DNA of 64,000 nucleotides, from positions 868,001 to 932,000 of the forward strand of contig OZ244789.1 of the NCBI GenBank assembly GCA_965219705.1, given 5' to 3'. Position 1 is the stretch's first letter; each line of letters begins with the position of its first letter. A program made the position numbers and the translations under genes. The notes beneath the pieces were generated by a model. The model worked only from the letters and a program-made list of their open reading frames with translations. It ran no database searches and was not told the DNA's origin. Below, piece after piece: positions 15,908 to 24,820 of this stretch. The DNA is from JAJECS01 sp965219705 (GTDB lineage: Bacteria; Chloroflexota; UBA11872).

Positions 15908-16674
15908 GCCAGGCGATCCAAATTCGCGCCGTCGGGCCGCAGGGCCATGACGACGCGCACCGGCCACGAGAAGCGGCGCGCACCGCCATCCTCGCGAGCC
16001 TCGAAGGTCATGGCCGCCGGCGGTGCCGACAGCCGACGCCACAGGTCGCTGGCGATCTGCGGCGTGCCCCCCGAGCGAGCCACCCACTGATCAAAATCCA
16101 AGGGCGAGCGGCAATCCCGCTCACCGGCGACCACCAGCCCGGCGGCGCGGAGATACCTCGAGAGCTCCGCGGCGGATAGGTTCCGCACGTGCGACCGATC
16201 GCGAATTGTCTCGATGTCGTTCATCTCTGCCGCCAGCCAGGGGTCGTCGGGACTTTGGGTGTCGGCGATGACCACGCGCCCGCCAGGGCGAACGACACGA
16301 GCCATCTCGCGAATAGCGGCGAGCGGATAGCCGAAGTGGTGCAAGGCATGGCGGCACGTGATGACGTCGTACCTGCCGCCACGAACCGGCACTTGATCGG
16401 CGGCGGCGCGCAGCGCACGCAGCGGCGCCGGAGCGGCCGCTCGGGTATGGCGCAGCATCGGCCGCGACACGTCCAGGGCATCCACCCACGCGCCACGCTG
16501 GGCCAGCGCATGCGCCGTAAAGCCGGTTCCAGTGGCGATGTCCAGCACCAAAGCGCCGGCCGATACGCCGGTCAACTCGATCACCAGCGGCAGGCTCGGC
16601 CCGGATCGGTGGCACGGCGAGTCGGCGTAGGCGGCCACGCGGTCGTCGAAGGCGTGCTGGGTCAGGCCGGCCAT
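15904..16674 (-). CDS. Class I SAM-dependent methyltransferase (Methyltransf_11), 256 aa
   Basis: Small-molecule methyltransferase. Motif I is VLDIATGTGFTA at residues 43-54, with the acidic loop VDALDVS and the post-I region CRHALHHFGYPLAAIREMAR, then VVRPGGRVVIAD, as in UbiE-like enzymes. The substrate is not evident. ATG at 16674 lies inside the end of the aminotransferase gene (13-base overlap), so the two are translated from one transcript. It shares its stop region with the sugar transferase on the opposite strand. Confidence 0.9.
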   Translation of the reverse strand: MAGLTQHAFDDRVAAYADSPCHRSGPSLPLVIELTGVSAGALVLDIATGTGFTAHALAQRGAWVDALDVSRPMLRHTRAAAPAPLRALRAAADQVPVRGGRYDVITCRHALHHFGYPLAAIREMARVVRPGGRVVIADTQSPDDPWLAAEMNDIETIRDRSHVRNLSAAELSRYLRAAGLVVAGERDCRSPLDFDQWVARSGGTPQIASDLWRRLSAPPAAMTFEAREDGGARRFSWPVRVVMALRPDGANLDRLA

Positions 16675-18044
16675 TCGTAGGTCTCGACAGCCTCGGCGAT
16701 CGAGGCGTCGAGAATATCCGCCATCTCGTCGATCTCGTCATCGGTCGAGGTGAGCGGCGGGGCAAAGACCCACACATGGTCGCCGGCACGGCCAATGAGG
16801 CCGCGGGTGCGTGCCTCGGCGCCGACCGCGCGTCCGAACGGGCGTTCGCTCGGAAAGCTGGCATGGGTGGAGCGGTCGGCCACGAATTCGACGCCCAGCA
16901 GCAGACCGTGCCCGTCAACGCGCCCGACGACGTCGTAGCGGTCGGCCATGTCTTCCAGGTGCCGGCGCAGGCGCTTGCTTTGACGCCGGCAGTTGTCGAG
17001 CACCCCGCCGCTGGTGATCTGCCGCAGCGCGGCGAGTCCCGCGGCGCAAGCGACGGGGTTGCCGGAATAGGTATGGCCGGCGTTGAAGTGCACGCCGGCG
17101 TCCCGCTCGCCGAGAAACGATTGCGCAATCCTGCCGTGAATGATCGCCGCCGCCAGCGGCGCATAGCCGCCGCTGATGCCCTTGCCCACCGTCATGATGT
17201 CGGGATAGGCGCCGTAGACGTCCGCGCCGAAGAGCTCGCCCAGCCGGCCGAAGCCCGTGATGATTTCGTCGAAGATGAGGACCACGTCATGCCGATCGCA
17301 GATCTCGCGCAGGATCGCGAAATACTCGGGCGGCGGCACGACAAAGGCTTCCGCGGACATAATCACGGGCTCGGCGATGAAGGCGGCGACCGTGTCGGGG
17401 CCCTCGTTGCGAATCACATCGTCGACAATCTCCGCGCACAGGACCCCGCAGTCGGGATAGGTGAGCTTGAAGGGGCAGTGGTAGCAGTCGGGCGGGTGGA
17501 CTTTCACGAATCCCGCGGGCAGCGGCTCGTACTTGGTCTTGCGCACGGCCCCGCCGGTCGCCGCCAAGGCGCCAAGGGTCGCGCCGTGGTAGCTCGCATA
17601 GCGGGAGATGATCTTGTACTTGCCCGGGTTGCCGGTCTGCTTGTGGTATTGCCGAGCCATTTTCATCGCGGTCTCGTTGGCCTCGGAGCCTCCGCTGACG
17701 AACTTGACCGTCGTGACATCGGCCGGAAAGACGTCGATGAGGCGCTCGGCAAGCTCGATCGCGGGCTGATTCGTGGCATATATGGGCAGGGTCAACGCGA
17801 CGCGCTCGAGTTGCGCCTGCATGGCCTCGATGATGGGGCGGTTGCCATGGCCAAACTGCATCGCAGCGATGCCGGCGATTCCGTCGATGTAGGAGCGGCC
17901 CTGCGCGTCCGTGAGCCGCACCCCGGACCCTTCGACGATGACGAGCGGGTCCTGCATGAAGGCCTGCATCTGATTGAAGTCGACCATCAGGTTGGCCAGG
18001 CCGGGATGCTGGAGACTGCTTGACCGAGAGTCGGGCTCAGGCAT
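16662..18044 (-). CDS. Class III (aspartate-family) PLP aminotransferase, 460 aa
   Basis: Fold-type I PLP enzyme. PLP-binding SGGSEANE at 117-124, Asp259-Glu260 in LIFDEIITGFGR, and the Schiff-base lysine K288 in VGKGISGGY. Probably an omega-amino acid:pyruvate or 2-oxo acid transaminase; donor unknown. A four-cysteine cluster (C187, C190, C199, C203, spacing CX2CX8CX3C) in the middle of the protein is not needed for PLP chemistry and may be structural or metal-binding. ATG at 18044, divergent from the LanC-like gene. Confidence 0.92.
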   Translation of the reverse strand: MPEPDSRSSSLQHPGLANLMVDFNQMQAFMQDPLVIVEGSGVRLTDAQGRSYIDGIAGIAAMQFGHGNRPIIEAMQAQLERVALTLPIYATNQPAIELAERLIDVFPADVTTVKFVSGGSEANETAMKMARQYHKQTGNPGKYKIISRYASYHGATLGALAATGGAVRKTKYEPLPAGFVKVHPPDCYHCPFKLTYPDCGVLCAEIVDDVIRNEGPDTVAAFIAEPVIMSAEAFVVPPPEYFAILREICDRHDVVLIFDEIITGFGRLGELFGADVYGAYPDIMTVGKGISGGYAPLAAAIIHGRIAQSFLGERDAGVHFNAGHTYSGNPVACAAGLAALRQITSGGVLDNCRRQSKRLRRHLEDMADRYDVVGRVDGHGLLLGVEFVADRSTHASFPSERPFGRAVGAEARTRGLIGRAGDHVWVFAPPLTSTDDEIDEMADILDASIAEAVETYEWPA

Positions 18045-18172
18045 GGGACATATTTCGCTGCAGGTGTAACGCGGGCAGCGTACGCGCCGCCTGAAGGGTT
18101 TGTCGCGTGGGTCGCCGCGGTAGGACGCCGAGTACGCTTGGCGGCGACCTGACCAAGACGACCGGAGCCGAC

Positions 18173-19372
18173 ATGCCGGACAACGACCGGTTCCTGGACC
18201 TGGCGATCGATGTGGCGCGGCTCATCGCGGCAGCCGCCGAGCCGGATGTCGCCGGGTCACGCTGGCACACGCAGACCTACTTCGGCGAGGACGCTTACGG
18301 CACCGACGTATTCGCGGGCTCCGCCGGCCCGGTGATCTACCTGGCGAATCTCTACGCCGTCACGGGCGATACCCGCCATCGGGACGTGGCCGAGAGCGGG
18401 GCACTCTGGATAGAGGCCCAGACCCGCCGCGCGCTCACGGCGCCCGACCGCGATCCGAGCCTCTATTTCGGCGTGGCGGGGGACGGCATGACCTTTCTGC
18501 ATCTCTACGAGTGCACCGGTCGCGAGCGCTGGCTGAACCTTGTGGGCACGCGGGTCAAAGCGCTGCGCGGCGCTGCGTATGACGACGAGGACGTGCTGGT
18601 GGGGTCGGCCGGCGCGGGGATCTTCCTGCTGCGCGCACACCAGGTGACGGGCGACGCCGCCGCGCTCGACCTGGCCGTCGAGGCGGGCGAGCACCTGCTG
18701 CAACGGGCTGTGGTCGACGACGGCGGGTGGCACTGGCGCTGGCACCGCCGTTCGGGAACCTTCGATGGCTTCGGCTTCGCGCACGGGACGGCGGGCATCG
18801 CGTGTTTCCTGGCGGAGCTCTCGCGGTATGTGAGCGACCCGCGTCTGCCGGAGGCAGTCCTGGATGCCGCACGCTGGATCGACGCGCACGCCGATCCCGG
18901 GCCGGCGTGGACTCGCTGGACCGGCGACGAGCGGCCCGCGCGAGTGCAGTGGTGCCACGGGGCGCCGGGCATCGGCCTGTTTGCGATTCGCGCCTTTGCA
19001 GCATTGGGGAACGACGAGCTCAAGGACTTGGCGCTGCGCGCCGCCGAGGCGACCTACGCCGCGGGAGACGCCCGGGCGAACCCCAGCCAGTGCCACGGTC
19101 TGGCCGGCAACGCCGAGCTGTTCTTGGAGCTGTGGCGGGTCCTGGGCGATGACGCATGGCTTGGGCGAGCTCTGGAGTTCGGCGAGGCGGCGACGGCTTA
19201 CCGCGAGGAGGGGCCGGACGGCGGTCGGTGGCGGGGAGACGAGCCGGGCAACTACAGCCCCGACTTCATGATGGGATCGGCGGGGCTTGGGCACTTCTTC
19301 CTGCGATTGGCTCGTCCCGAAGCGGTTGACATGCCCCTGATGGCGGCGCCAGTGCAGGAGGGATCCCAGTAA
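18173..19372 (+). CDS. LanC-like (lanthionine synthetase C family) protein, 399 aa
   Basis: Predicted alpha/alpha toroid with seven Gly-rich repeats (for example FAGSAGPVIYL, YFGVAGDGMTFLH, VGSAGAGIFLL, FAHGTAGIACFL, MGSAGLGHFFL). The zinc ligands of LanC cyclases are all present: C261 in WCHGAPG, and C307-H308 in QCHGLAGN; H205 sits in the repeat that carries the catalytic histidine in NisC. ATG at 18173 is chosen because the preceding in-frame residues lack family similarity. No precursor peptide, dehydratase or transporter gene lies nearby, so it is an orphan member, possibly acting on a thiol adduct or a remote substrate. Confidence 0.85.
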   Translation: MPDNDRFLDLAIDVARLIAAAAEPDVAGSRWHTQTYFGEDAYGTDVFAGSAGPVIYLANLYAVTGDTRHRDVAESGALWIEAQTRRALTAPDRDPSLYFGVAGDGMTFLHLYECTGRERWLNLVGTRVKALRGAAYDDEDVLVGSAGAGIFLLRAHQVTGDAAALDLAVEAGEHLLQRAVVDDGGWHWRWHRRSGTFDGFGFAHGTAGIACFLAELSRYVSDPRLPEAVLDAARWIDAHADPGPAWTRWTGDERPARVQWCHGAPGIGLFAIRAFAALGNDELKDLALRAAEATYAAGDARANPSQCHGLAGNAELFLELWRVLGDDAWLGRALEFGEAATAYREEGPDGGRWRGDEPGNYSPDFMMGSAGLGHFFLRLARPEAVDMPLMAAPVQEGSQ

Positions 19373-19422
19373 TCCGCTGACCGTGCGCTAGGCTGCGGCG
19401 CCGGTTTCCGCGAGCCAGCCCC

Positions 19423-20571
19423 ATGCGAATCACCGACGTTCACACGATGCACTGCGGCGCTCCAGCCGCTCCCGAGTCACGGCTCAACCGCGTCTGGACG
19501 TTTGTGCGGATCGATACCGACAGCGGCATCCACGGCATCGGCGAGTGCAGCCTGTTTAAGGTGAATCAAGCCGTGGCGGAGGTGGTGCAGCGGTTCGGCG
19601 CGTTTCTGATTGGACAGGACCCCACCCGCGTTGAGCACCTGTGGCAGCAGATGTACCGCCATCCATTCTTTCGCGGCGGCCCGATCCTGACCGCGGCGAT
19701 CAGCGGCATCGACATGGCGCTATGGGACATCGCGGGCAAGGCGGCCGGGCTGCCGGTCTATCGCATGCTCGGCGGTCCGGTGCGCGATCGGGTCCGCGCC
19801 TACGCGCGGGCCGACTTGGCGGGATCGGAAATCGACCAGGTCCTGGAAGCCCAGCGGCTGGGATTCACGGCGTTCAAGATAGCGCCGCCGTACCTCGAGG
19901 GCGGCTTCAACGAATTCGCCACGGCCAAGGCTGCCGTGGAGCTGGTGGCGGCCGTGCGAGCCGCAGCGGATCCCGAACTCGACCTGATGGTCGATTTTCA
20001 CGGGCGGCTCTCGCCGGCGGCGGCGGTCCGCTTCTTGAATGGCGTCCGCGACCATGGCCTGCTCTTCGCAGAGGAGCTGATACCGCCGGACAACGTGCCG
20101 GCCTATGCCCAGGTGACGGCCGCTGTGCCGGAGGTGCCCTGCGCCACCGGTGAGCGGCTGTACACCCGCTGGGGATTCCGCGAGCTGATCGAATCGCGCG
20201 CGGTGCACGTAGTCCAGCCAGACATTTGCTACGCGGGTGGAATCTCCGAGCTGCGCCGCATCGCCGCCCACGCCGAAACGCACTACATCTCGATGGCTCC
20301 GCACAACCCCAATGGCCCCGTGGCCACGGCGGCGAATATCCACCTGGCGGCGGCGACGCCGAACTTCCTCATCCTGGAATACGCGCGCAAGCCGCCGTAC
20401 TTCGAGGATGTCCTGCAGAAGCCGCTGGCGTTCGCGGACGGGCATTTCGAGTTGCCGGAGGCCCCTGGGCTTGGTGTCGAGCTGGACGAGGCTTACATCG
20501 CGGCGCACCCGCCGCACGAATTGCACGTTGGCTCCGACTGGTACGCCGACGGCGCGGTGGCTGATATTTAG
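19423..20571 (+). CDS. Mandelate racemase/muconate lactonizing enzyme family, galactonate-dehydratase-like, 382 aa
   Basis: Enolase-superfamily sugar-acid dehydratase. Mg ligands are visible as D191 (MVDFHGR), E217/E218 (FAEELIPPDN) and E244 (TGERLYTRWGF); H193 and H294 (MAPHNPNGP) fit the acid/base pair of D-galactonate dehydratase. The DFHGR and GERLYTRW motifs point to the GalD/DgoD subgroup, but the acid sugar used is not certain. ATG at 19423, 50 bases after the LanC-like gene, with TAGGCT at 19389 as a weak -10 candidate. Confidence 0.88.
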   Translation: MRITDVHTMHCGAPAAPESRLNRVWTFVRIDTDSGIHGIGECSLFKVNQAVAEVVQRFGAFLIGQDPTRVEHLWQQMYRHPFFRGGPILTAAISGIDMALWDIAGKAAGLPVYRMLGGPVRDRVRAYARADLAGSEIDQVLEAQRLGFTAFKIAPPYLEGGFNEFATAKAAVELVAAVRAAADPELDLMVDFHGRLSPAAAVRFLNGVRDHGLLFAEELIPPDNVPAYAQVTAAVPEVPCATGERLYTRWGFRELIESRAVHVVQPDICYAGGISELRRIAAHAETHYISMAPHNPNGPVATAANIHLAAATPNFLILEYARKPPYFEDVLQKPLAFADGHFELPEAPGLGVELDEAYIAAHPPHELHVGSDWYADGAVADI

Positions 20572-20617
20572 CAAGCCTCGTCCCCATACCGAACGGCGGG
20601 CGGGGCGGCACCCTCAC

Positions 20618-20637
20618 CCCCGTATCATGGTACGGGG
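20618..20637. terminator. Perfect hairpin between convergent genes (CCCCGTA-n6-TACGGGG)
   Basis: Seven-base perfect stem with loop TCATGG, 46 bases after the plus-strand stop at 20571 and just beyond the minus-strand stop at 20644. It lacks a T run on either side, so it is only a candidate terminator; it lies next to the REP-like palindrome at 20648. Confidence 0.4.
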
Positions 20638-20643
20638 CAAGCT

Positions 20644-21762
20644 CTATCCCTCTCCCATCAAGGGAGAGGGAACCCGACCGAGGCGGTATTCATACGCCGC
20701 CAGGCAGCGGTCGGCGACGGCGCTCCAGGTGAAGTCGCGGATTACGCGCTCGCGGGCGCGCTGACCGCAGGCTGCGGCATGGGCGGGATCCGACGTGAAC
20801 GGCAGGAGCGCCGCGCGCAGAGCCGCGGCGTCGCCCGGAGGCACGACGGCGCCGTAGGACGGCTCGACGACCTCGGGAATTCCGCCGACGTCCGAGACGA
20901 CCACGGCCGTGCCGCAGGCCATGGCTTCGAGCGCGGCCAGCCCCAGCAGCTCGGGTAGGTGGTGATGGCGTCCCCGGTAGTCCTCGAATACCGAGGGCAT
21001 CACCGCCGCGCAGGCCCGGCTCAGTGCCCGCACCAGCTGGCGGTCGTCGGCGTCTTCGTGGAAGGTGACGGCCCGCCCGTGGGCCTCGCGCCGCAGAATC
21101 GCGGCGTAGTCGGGATCGGCGGGCCGCCCGTACACGGCGAGATGGGCGTCGTCGGGCAGCGCCCGAATGGCGTGCTCGACGCCCTTGTGCGGCAGCAGGC
21201 GGCCTACCAAGACGACCTCACCACGCACCTTGGCGTCCGATGGAGCGAATACCTGTGGGTCGACGCCGGCGTGAATGATCGTCGTGCGGCGGCCCACGTA
21301 GGGCAACGTGTCCACCACGAACCGGCTCTGTGCCAAATGGGTATCGATCCAGCGGCCAAGACGAGCGCGTCGCAGCCACCCCACCCCGCCGCCTCCGTGG
21401 TCCGTCACGAATACGCGCTTCCCGAGCGGACGCGCCAGCATGGTCGCCAGCGCCGTGAGTCCGGTGCGCGCCTGGTGGCAGTGGATCACATCGGCCCACC
21501 AGAGGGCTGGAAGGAACCCCGGCCCGATAGCGTCCGACTCGCGGCCCCGCAATTGCCGCCAGGTGCGGGCCACCTCGATGGGGAAGCCCGCGGCATCCGC
21601 GGTCGTGGGCGGTCCGCCAAAGGCGACGAGGCGGGTCGGCACCCGCTCCCGCATGGCGCGCGCGAGCTCGAGGGGATAGCGCTCGCCCCCGCCAAGGACC
21701 GACCTTTCCCCAAACCACGTCGGGGACAGGTGGAGCACGCGCGGACGATTGCGCGCCGGCAT
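20644..21762 (-). CDS. GT4-family glycosyltransferase, 372 aa, C-terminus encoded by a repeat
   Basis: GT-B enzyme, last gene of the 25-kb minus-strand glycan operon. N-terminal VLHLSPTWFGERSVLGGGER; donor domain VVLVGRLLPHKG and GLAALEAMACGTAVVVSD. The ATG at 21762 directly follows the upstream stop; the frame is open further upstream but overlaps the methyltransferase gene. The last residues (RVPSPLMGEG) are encoded by the REP-like palindrome at 20648-20670, so the natural C-terminus was probably replaced or extended when the repeat inserted. Confidence 0.9.
   Translation of the reverse strand: MPARNRPRVLHLSPTWFGERSVLGGGERYPLELARAMRERVPTRLVAFGGPPTTADAAGFPIEVARTWRQLRGRESDAIGPGFLPALWWADVIHCHQARTGLTALATMLARPLGKRVFVTDHGGGGVGWLRRARLGRWIDTHLAQSRFVVDTLPYVGRRTTIIHAGVDPQVFAPSDAKVRGEVVLVGRLLPHKGVEHAIRALPDDAHLAVYGRPADPDYAAILRREAHGRAVTFHEDADDRQLVRALSRACAAVMPSVFEDYRGRHHHLPELLGLAALEAMACGTAVVVSDVGGIPEVVEPSYGAVVPPGDAAALRAALLPFTSDPAHAAACGQRARERVIRDFTWSAVADRCLAAYEYRLGRVPSPLMGEG
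20648..20670. repeat. REP-like palindrome CCCTCTCCC-ATCAA-GGGAGAGGG inside gene end
   Basis: Nine-base perfect arms identical to those at 4217-4240, with a different loop. It overlaps the last codons of the glycosyltransferase gene ending at 20644 and encodes SPLMGEG in that frame. Peptides of this kind at protein C-termini are a known mark of such dispersed repeats. Confidence 0.75.
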
Positions 21763-21763
21763 G

Positions 21764-22630
21764 CTAGGGCGCCGTTTCAGAGTCAGGCGCTTGGGCAACG
21801 ATGAGATAGCCGCCGGGATCGTCAACTGGACGGCGGTATGGGCGCCAGAGCACGGCGGTCCACGCGGCAATCCACGCCGCGCGCGGGACGAGCCGCCGCC
21901 GGTGCAGCGCCCGAAAGATATCGAGGATACGGCGCCGACCCATACGCCGCGTCATGAGCCCATCGAGCCGCTGCCAAGCGCGTTGCGTGGGCGCGGGCAG
22001 GTGGCCGCCGATGCTGACGATGGCGAGGCCGCAGGTCTCCAGCATCGCGTCCCACTCATCGAGCGAGTGGTAGTGATAGTGACCGAGCCGGTCGTTCGTC
22101 GCGCGCAGCGCAGCCTCGCCGCCGGGTCCGCGACGAATCCGCTCGGCAAAGGCCGGCGCCGGCACCGTAAAGACCAGCCGCCCGCCAGGGGCGAGCGAGC
22201 GCGCGGCCTCCCGCACGGCGGCCTGGTCGTCCGGAATGTGCTCCAGCACGCTCTGGCTGAAGACTGTGGCATAAGCGCCCGCGGCCAGCGGCGCCCGGGT
22301 CGAGTCAGACCGAATCACGCCGCGGTAGACGCCCAAGGCGCGGGCGGCGCGGGCCTCGCTCGCGAGCAACTCGAGACCGTCGCGGGGCCAGTGCGCTTCA
22401 AGTACAGCCCCGGCAACGGCGCCACCGCCACAGCCTAGATCGAGTACCGGCGCGCCGAACGCGACCCGGCGCAACATCGAAAACTCCGTGGCGCGCCAGA
22501 GCGCGATCGCCGGCTGATGCAGATGTGCCTGGATCGCCAGCTGCAAGAGCTCGCGGTCGGAGCACGCCGCAAGCGCCGTGGGGAACGGCGATGACGGACC
22601 GCCAGACACGCTAGGAGGTCGGGTCGCCAT
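21764..22630 (-). CDS. Class I SAM-dependent methyltransferase, 288 aa
   Basis: Methyltransf_11-type enzyme. Motif I VLDLGCGGGAVAG at about residues 62-74, then FSQSVLEHIPDDQAAVREAAR and SLAPGGRLVFTVP. The ATG at 22630 lies inside the end of the CgeB-like gene (20-base overlap). The open frame continues upstream, but that sequence is a shadow of the previous gene. It may methylate a sugar in the growing glycan or act as a chain terminator, as methyltransferases do in some ABC-exported O-antigens; that role is inferred from context. Confidence 0.88.
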   Translation of the reverse strand: MATRPPSVSGGPSSPFPTALAACSDRELLQLAIQAHLHQPAIALWRATEFSMLRRVAFGAPVLDLGCGGGAVAGAVLEAHWPRDGLELLASEARAARALGVYRGVIRSDSTRAPLAAGAYATVFSQSVLEHIPDDQAAVREAARSLAPGGRLVFTVPAPAFAERIRRGPGGEAALRATNDRLGHYHYHSLDEWDAMLETCGLAIVSIGGHLPAPTQRAWQRLDGLMTRRMGRRRILDIFRALHRRRLVPRAAWIAAWTAVLWRPYRRPVDDPGGYLIVAQAPDSETAP

Positions 22631-23678
22631 GCGCTCGCGCGACGAGCTGCGCCATGCGCACCGCGTAGGTGTGATCGCGCAGGACGCGCCGGCGGCCCGC
22701 CTCGGCGATGCGCCCACGGGCCGCGTCGTCGTCCACGTAGCGGTGAAGAACCTCCGCCAGATCGTCGGGGCCCTCGTAGACGGCAACCTCACGTCCGATC
22801 TCGAGCAGCTCGCCGAGCCGAGCCTTGGCATCGCAGAGCTGGAAGGCGCCGGCGGCGGGAATCTCAAACGTGCGCATGTTCACGCCGTCGCGCATCTGGG
22901 CATGGTGCGCGTTGAGCGCGATCTTGGCGCGGCGATAGGTACGCGCCACGGCCTCGGCGGGCAACAGCGTCAGCCCTTGGTGCCGCTGCCGCGCCGGTGA
23001 ATCGGCGTCGAGCGTCTCCCACCCCCGGCCCCAAACCGCCACGCGGAGACCGCTCCGCGCCGCGGCCTCGACCAGATCGACGCGCAGGCGAGTGGACGGC
23101 AGATGCCCCATGTTGTGCCGCGCGTCGCCCACGAAGACGACGTCCCACTCGCACGGCTCGTCCGGTTCGTCGGCCGCGGGGCCCCAGGTGTCAGGGTCCG
23201 CCGCGTGGGTCAAGAACTCCGCCCCCACCCCACGCCGGGCAAGGTCGGCGGCGTAGGACGGCTCGGCAAGGAAGAACCGGTCGTAGAGATGCGCAGCGGC
23301 CATGATGTGGGGAAACCACGAGGGATCGTCCCCACACCACTGCACGACGGGCCCGGTCGTGAGGTCGCGCAGGCGCTCGATGGTCTCCGGCAGCAGCACC
23401 TCGCCCTTGAGGACGACGGTGAGGTCGGGGCGCTGGCGGCGGGCGGCATCCAGTACGCGCAGGTTGTCGCGGCGCATGGCCTCCAGCACGCGGCCAATGT
23501 GAAACCGATGCGATCCCGTGAGCCGGCGGCGCAGGCGTCCCCAGAGGCCCACGGGACGCGCCAGGTCGCGGCCATAGAGAACCGGAGCCACCTGGTGGTC
23601 GCCGGCGGCCAGCCCCGCCGCGCAATAGGCGGTCCACTGGCCGGTATCCCACTCGGGGCCGATCAGCAGGACGCGCAT
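22611..23678 (-). CDS. CgeB-family glycosyltransferase, 355 aa
   Basis: GT-B protein like spore-maturation CgeB. Signature regions are WCGDDPSWFPHI, RFFLAEPSYAADLARRGV and, in the donor domain, RTFEIPAAGAFQLCD followed by the C-terminal RVLRDHTYAVRM. ATG at 23678 (MRVLLIGPEWDTGQW) is preferred to a start seven codons upstream because it begins at the first beta strand and is a true ATG. Overlaps the upstream glycosyltransferase gene by 16 bases. Confidence 0.85.
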   Translation of the reverse strand: MRVLLIGPEWDTGQWTAYCAAGLAAGDHQVAPVLYGRDLARPVGLWGRLRRRLTGSHRFHIGRVLEAMRRDNLRVLDAARRQRPDLTVVLKGEVLLPETIERLRDLTTGPVVQWCGDDPSWFPHIMAAAHLYDRFFLAEPSYAADLARRGVGAEFLTHAADPDTWGPAADEPDEPCEWDVVFVGDARHNMGHLPSTRLRVDLVEAAARSGLRVAVWGRGWETLDADSPARQRHQGLTLLPAEAVARTYRRAKIALNAHHAQMRDGVNMRTFEIPAAGAFQLCDAKARLGELLEIGREVAVYEGPDDLAEVLHRYVDDDAARGRIAEAGRRRVLRDHTYAVRMAQLVARAHGDPTS

Positions 23679-24820
23679 GCCCACTCCAGCGATTGCCACA
23701 CGCGCCGTGCCGTGCGGGTCCAGGTGAACTCCTCTGCCCGCGCAAGACCGCGCGCCCGCAGGTCTTTGCGCAATCGCTCGTCGTTGGCGACTTGCAGCAA
23801 GGCCTCGGCAATCGCGTCGGGATCGAGGGGATCAACCTGAATCCCGGCATCGCCGGCGGCATGGGCCAGCCCGCCCTGGCGCGCGGCAATCACCGGCACG
23901 CCTGAGGCCATGGCCTCCAGCACCGGCATGCCGAAGCCCTCATCGATGGCGACGCTCACGAAGGCCGAGGCCCCGGCCAGCAGCAGCGGCAGGTCCTCGG
24001 GATCGACGGCGCCCGTCAACTGAATCCCCTCGCCGCTCGTTGCCTCCAGGTCCGCCGCGACATCGCTATAGCGCCATCCGGGGACACCCGCGAGCACGAG
24101 CGTGTGCGAGAGACCCCGCCGCCGCGCCTCAACATACGCCCGAGCCAGCGTGCCCAGGTTCTTGCGCGGCTGCAGCGTGCCGAGGAACAGCACGTACGGC
24201 GCCTCAATGCGCAGACGGCGCAAGGTGGCGGCGATGGACGCCGGATCGACGCGCACCTGAAAGCGACAGCCGTCAACCCCATGCGGCGCCACGTCCACCC
24301 GCTCCGGCGGAAATCCGTAGATCCGCACGATCTCATCCCTCACCCAATCGGAAACCGCCAGTACGCGGGTGGCCCGGTGGATGTTGATAGCCGTCCAATA
24401 GTCGAGATAGGTCCGGGTAGACGCGTCAAAGAACGCCTCGGCGCCGGGCCGCATGAACGCCACGTCGTGAACCATAGCGACATGGGGAGGCCCGGAGAAA
24501 GATGGCGCGGGTTCGTGGGCGCTCTGGAAGTACACGTCTGCCGCTCGCCAAGGCGTGGCGAGCGGCACGCGGGCACGGTACCAAGGGTCGCCGCCAAGTG
24601 CTTGGGTCAAGAACCGGTTGCCGAACTTAAAGGGCGGCAACACGCGAATCGCGGCGTTCGGTCCCTTGAAGCCAGGGTAGCGAGCAGTTGCGTCGATCAG
24701 CAAGTCGAGTTGATGAGGGGCTGCGGTTTCCACGAGTGCCCGGGCAAGACTGCGCATGCTTTCACCGTGCCCGTCGGTGATCATGAGGTTGGCGTTGCGG
24801 AGATTGACGGCGGCGCGCAT
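23663..24820 (-). CDS. GT4-family glycosyltransferase, 385 aa
   Basis: GT-B enzyme of the WbaZ/mannosyltransferase-like GT4 group. The middle region VHDVAFMRPGAEAFFDAST and RATRVLAVSDWVRDEIVRIYG is typical of this group; the donor domain has LFLGTLQPRKNLGTLARAY and EGFGMPVLEAMASGVPVIA. ATG at 24820 overlaps the flippase stop by one base (ATGA). The preceding open frame is a shadow of the flippase gene. Confidence 0.92.
   Translation of the reverse strand: MRAAVNLRNANLMITDGHGESMRSLARALVETAAPHQLDLLIDATARYPGFKGPNAAIRVLPPFKFGNRFLTQALGGDPWYRARVPLATPWRAADVYFQSAHEPAPSFSGPPHVAMVHDVAFMRPGAEAFFDASTRTYLDYWTAINIHRATRVLAVSDWVRDEIVRIYGFPPERVDVAPHGVDGCRFQVRVDPASIAATLRRLRIEAPYVLFLGTLQPRKNLGTLARAYVEARRRGLSHTLVLAGVPGWRYSDVAADLEATSGEGIQLTGAVDPEDLPLLLAGASAFVSVAIDEGFGMPVLEAMASGVPVIAARQGGLAHAAGDAGIQVDPLDPDAIAEALLQVANDERLRKDLRARGLARAEEFTWTRTARRVWQSLEWACASC

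Noticed and set aside
16024..17164. Second minus-strand frame across the aminotransferase/methyltransferase junction suggesting a frameshifted fusion
   Set aside because: Both genes are complete with intact motifs and a normal 13-base overlap.
18173..20571. Lanthipeptide biosynthesis cluster
   Set aside because: Only a LanC-like gene is present; no precursor peptide, LanB/LanM, protease or dedicated transporter was found within the window.
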